From NCBI GenBank assembly GCA_038225955.1, contig JBBRQV010000038.1, positions 1-22,059 on the forward strand: DNA of 22,059 nucleotides, given 5' to 3'. The stretch's first letter is position 1; each line of letters opens with the position of its first letter. The position numbers were made by a program, and so were the translations under genes. Source of the DNA: JAFDZO01 sp038225955. GTDB taxonomy: Bacteria; Bacteroidota; Ignavibacteria; Tepidaquicellales; Tepidaquicellaceae. The notes beneath the pieces are model-generated. The model searched no databases. It had not been told where the DNA came from and saw nothing but the letters and a program-made list of their open reading frames with translations. Of the stretch, positions 8,723 through 15,553 are shown piece by piece.

Positions 8723-8767
8723 TTACAAAAATAAGAAAGATAGAGCGGAGAAGAAAATTAAAAATTG

Positions 8768-9682
8768 TTACTCTAAAACATTAACAAGAGATTTTTTTAA
8801 ATCTGTAAACTTAAATTTAAATCCTTCATTCAAAAATTTTGCTGGGATGCATTTTCTTCCGGTTAAAGCTAAACTTGAATCTGCCTTCATAAATAATCGT
8901 GCGCCTATTTTTACAGCGAATACTGGAACAGGAGGCGACCAAGGCATTTTTAAAACTTCTCTTAGCGTTTTCATAAATTCAGCATTTCTAGCGGGAATTT
9001 CACCTGTTGCATTGTAAATCCCTTTAACATTTTTATTTTCAATTATAAAGCCATACATCGAATTTAAATCGTCAATATGCAGCCAGCTGATATATTGTTT
9101 ACCGGAAGCAATTTGTCCTCCTAAAAAACTTTTGGTAAGTTTTGTTAAAGGTACTAATGCCCCTCCGTTTCTTCCTAAGGCAAAACCAATTCTAAGTAAA
9201 ACTTTTCTTGTATTTAGTAAATCAGTTTTGAAAAATTCCGCCGCCCATAGCTTACACACTTCCACTGAGAACCCTTCTCCATGAGGTGCATCTTCTGCAC
9301 AAGTTTTTTCTGTATCTCCGTAAATTGCTAATGATGCAGCTTGAATTAAAACAGGAGGAGGGTTGACAGAATTTTTTATAGCTTCATTTAAAATTTTTAC
9401 TGAATCAGTTCTGCTCTCAATTATTTCCTTTTTATTTTTATCCGTATAAATACAATTGACACTTTTTCCTGTGAAATTTATTACTGCATCTGAACCATTT
9501 ATATATTCCGTCCATTCTCCAAAGTTTTTGCCATCCCAATTAATATACTTAACATTATTTTTTTCTTCGGATTTTCCGCGGGTTAGAATAATTATTTCGT
9601 AGCCCTTATTTTTAAAATATTTAGATGCGCTTTCACCTAAAAATCCACTTCCGCCAGGAAGAACAATTCGTCTTATATCCAT
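8768..9682 (-). CDS. TIGR01777 family NAD(P)-dependent epimerase (YfcH-like)
   Basis: A 304-residue extended short-chain dehydrogenase/reductase of the TIGR01777 group (relatives: E. coli YfcH, plant SulA-like proteins), whose physiological substrate is unknown. The nucleotide-binding loop is GGSGFLG at residues 10-16. Family-specific blocks follow in order: INFTGKSVN, a YGDTEKTCAEDAPHG segment around the catalytic tyrosine region, RIGFALGRNGGALVPL, a GGQIASGKQYISWLHIDDL block, and the DUF1731-type C-terminus PPVPVFAVKIGARLF...LTGRKCIPAKFLNEGFKF. Length matches the family (about 300). The residue before the loop is proline where threonine is usual (LPGGSGFLG), a mild oddity. It sits 30 bp downstream of the T9SS-exported protein gene and 45 bp upstream of the acetyltransferases, probably in the same transcription unit. 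It is predicted to be cytosolic. Confidence 0.9.
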   Translation of the reverse strand: MDIRRIVLPGGSGFLGESASKYFKNKGYEIIILTRGKSEEKNNVKYINWDGKNFGEWTEYINGSDAVINFTGKSVNCIYTDKNKKEIIESRTDSVKILNEAIKNSVNPPPVLIQAASLAIYGDTEKTCAEDAPHGEGFSVEVCKLWAAEFFKTDLLNTRKVLLRIGFALGRNGGALVPLTKLTKSFLGGQIASGKQYISWLHIDDLNSMYGFIIENKNVKGIYNATGEIPARNAEFMKTLREVLKMPWSPPVPVFAVKIGARLFMKADSSLALTGRKCIPAKFLNEGFKFKFTDLKKSLVNVLE

Positions 9683-9712
9683 AGAATATTTATACGATTA
9701 ATTCGATTATTA

Positions 9713-10945
9713 CTATTTCACCAGCACCATTCTCTTCACATCTTCAAAACCATTCGAACTTAATTTGTAAACATAAACTCCGCTGGATAGATTATATTTC
9801 CCTGCATCGAAAGCAACTGAATAGCTTCCTTCGTTTTTCTTTTCATTAACTAAAGCAGCAACTTCATTTCCGATTATATCATAAACTTTTAATGAAACGA
9901 AACTTGAGCTTCGTAATTCGAAATTAATTTTTGTAGTTGGATTAAAGGGATTCGGATAATTCTGCCCGAGTTTAAAATTATTTACTAGTGATGTATTATT
10001 TAATACTCCAACAAGCTCGTTAACTGGTCTTCTATAAATTCCGGTTGATAATCCTGCGAAGAGATAGTCTCCGAACAGAATAAGTCCGTCAGAACGCATT
10101 TCCGAGCCGCCCGGAAGTCCCTGGTTAAATTGAAACCAATTGCTTCCGTTATTTGAGGAGGCATAAATTCCTGTGCCTGTTCCGAGAATAAGAAAATTAT
10201 TTGTTAAAGCCTTTATACTATAAACTGCGTCAAACTGACTTTGCGGAAGACCTGTGGAAACATTTTCCCAGTTCAAACCGTTATCTGAAGTTCGATAAAC
10301 TCTTTCACTCGATGTACCTGCAAAAATATAATTAGCGTTACTTGTTAAACTGAAAATCCAATTATCTGCTATAGCAATGTTCGTACTTCTTTTTATCCAG
10401 GTCTTTCCTGTATCAAGACTGACTTTTACTCCGCCGTACTGCGCGCCTTCATAAAGAACTCCGTTCTTTGCCATTATTTCAACACATAGTGTATCTATCA
10501 GCCCGGAATAATACCAGTCACCAACATCGCGATTTTTTTTGAAAATCCCGCGAGTGGTTGAGAGGAAAAGATATGGCTGGACATATGTAATAGCTTTTAT
10601 AGTTGTATTGGATGGAATGACACCTGTAATGTTATTCCAGAAGCTCGGAATATTATTCGCCTGAAATATACCTGAGTTTAAACCTGCGTAAATATTAAAC
10701 TGCTGAGCGAACATCCTGTTTACAATGTTATCGGGATACAGAGGCATTCCGTTACTTGAGAAATTCCAGGTAACGCCGTTATCGGTCGTGTATGAAACTC
10801 CCTGTTTGCCCAACATTAAAATATTAGGGAAATCGGGAGACTGCAGGAAGCAATCGGCAAATTTATCTGCATTAGGTTTTATCCATTGGGCAGATAGGGG
10901 AAGGCATACAGAAAAAAATAACAGAGCAGTTATTAATTTTTTCAT
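9713..10945 (-). CDS. Exported Asp-box/BNR-repeat protein with T9SS C-terminal sorting domain
   Basis: A 410-residue secreted protein. Residues 1-20 form a signal peptide (cleavage LSA|QW). The middle is a run of beta-propeller-type repeats resembling sialidase/photosystem-II-assembly (YCF48) Asp boxes: TTDNGVTWNF, SLDTGKTWIKRS, TSDNGLNWENVS and SSNNGSNWFQFN, each followed by a GLP- or GMP-like turn or by another strand. The last 80 or so residues are a type IX secretion sorting domain: NYPNPFNPTTKINFEL, FVSLKVYDIIGNEVAAL, a GxYSVAFDA strand, SSGVYVYKL and the basic end VKRMVLVK. It should therefore cross the outer membrane and be anchored or released. The enzymatic role, if any, is unclear; such proteins are often structural or of unknown function. 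It is the first gene of the minus-strand run. AACTAAATTTTGCC lies two bases before the ATG. Confidence 0.9.
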   Translation of the reverse strand: MKKLITALLFFSVCLPLSAQWIKPNADKFADCFLQSPDFPNILMLGKQGVSYTTDNGVTWNFSSNGMPLYPDNIVNRMFAQQFNIYAGLNSGIFQANNIPSFWNNITGVIPSNTTIKAITYVQPYLFLSTTRGIFKKNRDVGDWYYSGLIDTLCVEIMAKNGVLYEGAQYGGVKVSLDTGKTWIKRSTNIAIADNWIFSLTSNANYIFAGTSSERVYRTSDNGLNWENVSTGLPQSQFDAVYSIKALTNNFLILGTGTGIYASSNNGSNWFQFNQGLPGGSEMRSDGLILFGDYLFAGLSTGIYRRPVNELVGVLNNTSLVNNFKLGQNYPNPFNPTTKINFELRSSSFVSLKVYDIIGNEVAALVNEKKNEGSYSVAFDAGKYNLSSGVYVYKLSSNGFEDVKRMVLVK

Positions 10946-11279
10946 AGGGCAAAATTTAGTTTAGTGTAACTTATCATATCTTTTGTACTACCTTAAATAG
11001 TCTTCCGGCTATGATAAACTCGTCTTAGTTCATCGGGGTATTAACCGGAAGCCTTAAAAATAGTGTAATGAGTTACATTTTAATGCTTAAGTGAATTTTT
11101 CAATGGGGTTCATTGCAAATGCTGTACAAATTTATTTTTCAGCGTTATGATATGAAATTGGTTAAATAGGAATTAAAAATAAATGAAGATAGGTTCACAT
11201 AAGTCTTCCCATTCCTTTATAAGGAGGGGGTAGGGTGAGGTCTAAAAAATAATTAAATTATGTAGAATATGAGTGAAAC
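10946..11279. other. 334-bp gene-free region with inverted and G-rich repeats
   Basis: No open frame here looks coding. CTTCCGG at 11002-11008 and CCGGAAG at 11045-11051 are exact inverted copies with a 36-nt spacer, and they are flanked by near-direct repeats CCTTAAATAG (10991-11000) and CCTTAAAAATAG (11052-11063). At 11206-11243 an imperfect palindrome ending in AAGGAGGGGGTAGGGTGAGG resembles a G-rich intergenic element that I recall from related genomes. The start side of the exported-protein gene (10945) should hold its promoter here. No tRNA or riboswitch fold was recognised. Confidence 0.5.
11002..11051. repeat. Inverted repeat CTTCCGG/CCGGAAG
   Basis: Seven-base exact inverted arms (11002-11008 and 11045-11051) with a 36-nt spacer, bracketed by the near-direct repeats CCTTAAATAG and CCTTAAAAATAG. 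The layout, direct repeats outside inverted ends, is like a miniature mobile-element remnant, but the arms are short. Confidence 0.35.
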
Positions 11280-12098
11280 TTATTCGAGAAATTTGTAGGG
11301 TTCGTCATCTAAAACTGAATTGTTTACTTTTTTATCAATTCCAAATGATTCTAATAAATATGTGATAAATTCTAGATAATCTTTTGGACTTCCGGGAGAA
11401 ACAAAAATTTCATCAATTAATGAGTTTAAATCGATTGGAATAAAATATCCTTTATCGTTAGTTTTATAATTTTTTAATTTATCCCCGTTTTTATCACAAT
11501 GTATTACTGTCCTATATTCGTCTTCAAACAAAAAATGTTTCCTTTTATGAACAAAAGGTGCTGATAGATTAAAGCCTCTAAATTGTCTACTGTCTTTTGG
11601 TATCAAATTTTTATAAAAGAAGTCAGTTGTATAATCTATATAATGAATTTTTGTAGCATTTACATCTGCTTCAACATTTTTAAAACATTCCTTATAATTT
11701 TCTACGTTACTCTTAATCACAACTCCATTTTTCTCAGGAACATATAGTTTCCATAAAGCAAAATTCTCATGAGAATTTATACTCCAACAGTTTATTATAG
11801 TGTCGGTTTTCATAATTTCAAAACGTTTTATAAATCCTAAATATGTGTCATTAGCTTTTTCTTTTGCTTCATTTAAATCTTTTGTATGTTTAAGTTCAGT
11901 TTCTAATAATTTTTTTTTCAAATTTTGCAACTCCAACAAAGGATAAGAACCTTCCCATGAATCGTAAAATAAACTAGCTTTACAAAAAAAAAGTGATTGA
12001 TTTTTTATTATCGAGAAGAATTTATAAAAATCTATATACTTCCATAAAAACTTTCCAGGTTGAATTTCGTCAATAAAGTTATCGTGCTGTTTGAACAA
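11280..12098 (-). CDS. DUF2971 domain protein (AbiGi-related family)
   Basis: A 272-residue soluble protein of the DUF2971 family. Some family members are linked with abortive phage infection (AbiGi), many others are uncharacterised. Blocks seen in order: LWKYIDFYKFFSIIKNQSLFF near residues 18-38, FYDSWEGSYP near 44-53 (the usual F-x-D-x-x-E position), CWSINSHENFALWKLY near 104-119, KHFLFEDEYR near 187-196 (the family's K..F..E.E.R), and IFVSPGSP near 231-238. A Lys/Glu-rich helix fills 60-90. The only workable start is TTG at 12098: an in-frame TAA lies four codons upstream and the domain begins early. Its codons look more A/T-rich than those of its neighbours, and it stands alone between repeat-bearing gaps, suggesting an accessory gene. 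No AbiGii partner is adjacent. Confidence 0.8.
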   Translation of the reverse strand: MFKQHDNFIDEIQPGKFLWKYIDFYKFFSIIKNQSLFFCKASLFYDSWEGSYPLLELQNLKKKLLETELKHTKDLNEAKEKANDTYLGFIKRFEIMKTDTIINCWSINSHENFALWKLYVPEKNGVVIKSNVENYKECFKNVEADVNATKIHYIDYTTDFFYKNLIPKDSRQFRGFNLSAPFVHKRKHFLFEDEYRTVIHCDKNGDKLKNYKTNDKGYFIPIDLNSLIDEIFVSPGSPKDYLEFITYLLESFGIDKKVNNSVLDDEPYKFLE

Positions 12099-12146
12099 TA
12101 TTTTTTCTTATTATTAAATGATATGTTCAATATAATTAGACATGTA

Positions 12147-12161
12147 GTTCTTTTAAAGAAC
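12147..12161. promoter_or_regulatory. Palindrome GTTCTTT-T-AAAGAAC between divergent genes
   Basis: A 15-nt sequence with perfect 7-base arms and a one-base centre, 49 bp upstream of the DUF2971 start (12098) and 186 bp upstream of the secreted nuclease-like gene (12347). The size and position suit an operator for a dimeric regulator acting on the DUF2971 promoter, but no regulator gene is adjacent and A/T-rich DNA yields such palindromes by chance. Confidence 0.3.
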
Positions 12162-12346
12162 AAAAGATAAAAAATATCTGAAATCCTCAAAATCCATATA
12201 CATTACTTTCCCCCTCACAAATCTTTACTATAATATCACATTTCGTAAATGTATTAACACTGATTTTATGCTCAAAATGAATTATATTCCCTGTCCATTA
12301 TTAATCAAGTCTTTAATCAAAGTCCGATGAGAGTTCGGCAGATGAA

Positions 12347-13603
12347 ATGAAGAAAATATACCTTACTATTTTATTATTGCTTATTTTTACTTCACAGTCT
12401 TTTGCGGGATTAGATTCCTTGAGAGTTCTGGATTGGAATATTCTTAACTTTTCAGGAACAGATACTGCAAGAGTTCATTATTACAGAGATGTAATCTCGT
12501 ACGCAAATCCCGATATATTTGTTTGTCAGGAAATCAGCGGCATTGCTGTCAATCAGATACTTTACAATCAGGTATTTCAATCGTTTGCTCCCGGAGTCTA
12601 CGATACTGTTACCTTCAATATGGGTCCTGATACAGGAAACCTTCTTTTCTATAAAAAATCCAGAGCTAAATTTATTTCCAATACCCCGATTTTTACTGCG
12701 CTGAGATATATTACAGAGTTTAAAATGTACATACCGTTCATTCAGGATACAGTAAGATTTTTTAGCTGTCACTTAAAAGCCAGCTCAGGTTCTGCAAATG
12801 AAATTTTAAGAGGTAAGGAAGCTGATACATTAAGATATTATACTAATCAATTGCCTTCAAATAAATATTTTATACTCGGAGGTGATTTTAACTTTTATTC
12901 TGCTAATGAAGCAGGATATCAAAAACTAATAGCAATTACAACTGGTGAAGGCCAATTTTACGATCCCATTGGTAGCCTGATGCCCGGAACATGGAATAGT
13001 GTACCAGCGTATTCTTTCTATCACACTCAATCGCCAAGAGTCCGTTCATTTGGAGGCGGAGCAAACGGCGGAATGGATGACAGATTCGACCTCTTATTAA
13101 ATTCAAAAGCAATGACGAATACGGCTAACAAAATTTATATGTCATACTCAAGAGCAAGATATTTTACTGTAGGAAATGACGGAAACCATTATAATGATTC
13201 ACTAAATAAATTGCCAAATACAGCCGCTCCGGTTGAGGTGCTTAATGGTATTCACTACGCATCAGATCACTGCCCAATTATAGCAGTTTATATGATGAAC
13301 GGAACAAGCAGTATTATAACGCAGACAACAGGTCTTCCGGATAATTTTAATTTATCACAGAATTATCCGAATCCGTTTAATCCAAATACGACTATAAGTT
13401 TTAATCTTCCGTCTGAAAATTTTGTATCATTGAAAATTTACGATTTAATGGGAAGGGAAGTTATGAATTTGGTCAGTGAGAAAAGGAACGCAGGATATTA
13501 CTCTATTGATGTTAATGCTTCTGCTCTTGCCTCAGGTACGTATATTTACAGATTATCGGCAGGTGAGTTTTTGAGTGTTAAAAAAATGTTGCTGCTGAAA
13601 TAA
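12347..13603 (+). CDS. Secreted endonuclease/exonuclease/phosphatase-fold enzyme with T9SS sorting domain
   Basis: A 418-residue exported enzyme. Residues 1-20 are a signal peptide (MKKIYLTILL..., cleavage SFA|GL). Residues about 24-316 form an endonuclease/exonuclease/phosphatase (DNase I-like) domain. Its metal and catalytic signatures are all present: N31 in DWNILNFSG, E62 in VCQEISG, H142 in FFSCHLKASS, D180 and N182 in GGDFNFYS, D245 and D249 in DDRFDLLLN, and D307-H308 in YASDHCPII. The last 80 or so residues are a type IX sorting domain (NYPNPFNPNTTISFNL, SLKIYDLMGREV, SGTYIYRLS, VKKMLLLK). It probably acts at or outside the cell surface on nucleic acids or phosphoesters; the fold does not tell which. 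An ATG six bases upstream is followed at once by a stop, so 12347 is the start. It converges on the kinase pair with a 21-bp gap. Confidence 0.92.
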   Translation: MKKIYLTILLLLIFTSQSFAGLDSLRVLDWNILNFSGTDTARVHYYRDVISYANPDIFVCQEISGIAVNQILYNQVFQSFAPGVYDTVTFNMGPDTGNLLFYKKSRAKFISNTPIFTALRYITEFKMYIPFIQDTVRFFSCHLKASSGSANEILRGKEADTLRYYTNQLPSNKYFILGGDFNFYSANEAGYQKLIAITTGEGQFYDPIGSLMPGTWNSVPAYSFYHTQSPRVRSFGGGANGGMDDRFDLLLNSKAMTNTANKIYMSYSRARYFTVGNDGNHYNDSLNKLPNTAAPVEVLNGIHYASDHCPIIAVYMMNGTSSIITQTTGLPDNFNLSQNYPNPFNPNTTISFNLPSENFVSLKIYDLMGREVMNLVSEKRNAGYYSIDVNASALASGTYIYRLSAGEFLSVKKMLLLK

Positions 13604-13624
13604 ATTTTAGCAGACAAATAATTA

Positions 13625-15466
13625 TCATTTTTGTGAGTTCGGAAAGTTAATCGGAATCCGAATAATCATATTCGCCCCTTTTCCTTTTTCGCTTTCGCAA
13701 TCGATTGTACCGTGAAGCGCATCAATTAGTTTTTTAACTATTGATAGCCCCAGACCCGAAGAGTGCTCGCCTGCAGTGGGTCTTGCGCTAAGTTTTGAGT
13801 ATTGTTTAAATAATTTTTCTTTATCTTCCGTTGAAAATCCGGGACCTTCATCTTTTACTTCAATCTTTAAGAAATTATTTTCTTTTGATAGGTTTATAAA
13901 TATACTTTTTCCTTTTGGAGAAAACTTTATGGCATTCGAAATAAGATTATCCAGAATGTGTCTTAAAATTTCTTTATCCAAGAAAATTTTAGTTTCTTCC
14001 AGATCGTATTTTAATTTAATGGTTAGAGTTTTATTGATGGTTTGTATTGTGTAAAACTTAATCACATCATTAATCTCTTCAACAATATCATAGCTTACGG
14101 ATTTTGGAATTATAGTCTGCGCCTGAGCGATAGCAGTATTATCAAGCAGCTTTGTAATCAGAGCAAGGGAAGTATCGGCAGACTCCTGAATTAGCTTCAT
14201 AAAATCATTTTTATCTTCCTCGCTCAGCTCTCCGCCATTAATTAAATATTCAATCAACTGCTTAATATTCCCAACAGGGTTTTTAAGGTCGTGAACAATA
14301 TTTCCAACGAAATCACTTCTCTGCTTTTCTTTTGTTTGTAGTATTTTAGTTATTTCTTGTAGTTCAGATTCGTATAGTTTGTTCAGTTCCAAATTATATT
14401 TCTCATTTCTGTAAGTTAATTCTTTTTTGAATTCATTTTCAGCCGATGTAAAATTTTCATGGCGGATTGTGCTTTCCAGTTCGCTGCATTTTTTATAGTA
14501 TTCATTCGCTTTTTTAAAATTCTCTTTAGCTTCATACAACTCACCAAAATTTTTATATACGTATAATAAATTCGTTTTTGATTCGCCGCCTTGAGCAAGG
14601 TTTAAAGCAGTTAACAAATATTTTTTTGCCTCTTTAAAATTTTTATTTTCTTCTGAATCCTTTAAATAAATTTTCAAAAATGTTTTAGCAAGAAATACAT
14701 TGCAAATAACAAGCCCGTTCTTATCGTTGAGGTGTATTAGGATTTCAATGGCTTTTTGAAAACTTTTAATCGCTTCTTCTAAATTATTATTTTCAAAATG
14801 TGTTTTACCGGTAAGATGCGTGCAGAAACCGATTCCCTGCAAATCGTCAAATAATTTTTTTAATTGAATGGCATCCTGCAAATGCTTTAGCGCTTCGGCA
14901 TAATTTCTTAAATTGAAATTTATGAGCGAAATATTCTGAAGCACAGAAGATTTCAAATGGTTTAGATTTTTATTGTTAAAAATTGCTAATGCTCTTTCAA
15001 AATAATTTAAAGCTTCTTCATAATCCTGTTTGTATAAAAATATATTTCCGAGATTGTTGTAAGAGATTGCAGTTGTATCCTGATTGTTGAAATCGCCAAG
15101 CAGCTTATACAAATTTTTGTTGTATTCAATTGCCTGTTTCACAGAAGTAATATTGGCAGCGGAGGTGTATGTATCGGGTTCAGTATACTTATCGGATGAA
15201 GGGGAGTCAAAAAGAAGCTGAGTATAATACTCTGCTTCTTTATAATTCACAGATTGAAAGTGATCAAAAGCTAACTTTCTTAAATAAAAAGCATAGTCGC
15301 TTATACCGGAAAGTTCTCCCTTAGAGAGCTCCTCTATTTCGTTTAACGTATTTTCAAAGAGTTTTTGTGACTCCTCTGAGTTTTTTATCTGAAAAGTTTG
15401 CAACTTTTCGTACAGCTCTTTGATATGTTTTAAAATATCACTTGAAGATGTAGAGCCTAATGTCAT
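13625..15466 (-). CDS. Soluble TPR-histidine kinase (downstream copy)
   Basis: A 613-residue cytosolic two-component sensor kinase without signal peptide or membrane helices. Tetratricopeptide-type helices fill about residues 55-335 (for example YNNLGNIFLYKQDYEEALNY and THFENNNLEEAIKSFQKAI), serving as the sensory or protein-binding part. A coiled-coil linker (about 340-385) follows. The HisKA domain has NIVHDLKNPVGNIK with phospho-acceptor H392 and the HDxxN phosphatase-type pattern. The ATPase domain shows the N box DNLISNAIKFSP (N507, N511), G1 DEGPGF at 539-544 and G2 GLGLSIVKKL at 571-580. It is a paralogue of the gene 87 bp upstream, and residues 557-580 are identical to 574-597 of that protein. 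No response regulator is present in the window, so the partner must lie elsewhere. The stimulus is unknown. The ATG at 15466 is supported by the short tail before the first helices. Confidence 0.92.
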   Translation of the reverse strand: MTLGSTSSSDILKHIKELYEKLQTFQIKNSEESQKLFENTLNEIEELSKGELSGISDYAFYLRKLAFDHFQSVNYKEAEYYTQLLFDSPSSDKYTEPDTYTSAANITSVKQAIEYNKNLYKLLGDFNNQDTTAISYNNLGNIFLYKQDYEEALNYFERALAIFNNKNLNHLKSSVLQNISLINFNLRNYAEALKHLQDAIQLKKLFDDLQGIGFCTHLTGKTHFENNNLEEAIKSFQKAIEILIHLNDKNGLVICNVFLAKTFLKIYLKDSEENKNFKEAKKYLLTALNLAQGGESKTNLLYVYKNFGELYEAKENFKKANEYYKKCSELESTIRHENFTSAENEFKKELTYRNEKYNLELNKLYESELQEITKILQTKEKQRSDFVGNIVHDLKNPVGNIKQLIEYLINGGELSEEDKNDFMKLIQESADTSLALITKLLDNTAIAQAQTIIPKSVSYDIVEEINDVIKFYTIQTINKTLTIKLKYDLEETKIFLDKEILRHILDNLISNAIKFSPKGKSIFINLSKENNFLKIEVKDEGPGFSTEDKEKLFKQYSKLSARPTAGEHSSGLGLSIVKKLIDALHGTIDCESEKGKGANMIIRIPINFPNSQK

Positions 15467-15553
15467 AATTTGTTCAGCACAGGGGGATTTAAAATTATGG
15501 GGTTCGGTTGTTATGTAAAATTTTTACTACTAAAATTTAATTCGAAAAATGTA

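Noticed and set aside
10991..11063. tRNA or riboswitch in the gap before the exported-protein gene
   Set aside because: Only one short inverted repeat; no cloverleaf arms, no T-loop sequence and no known aptamer core could be found.
11280..12098. Complete AbiG abortive-infection operon
   Set aside because: Only a DUF2971 protein is present; no second AbiG component lies on either side.
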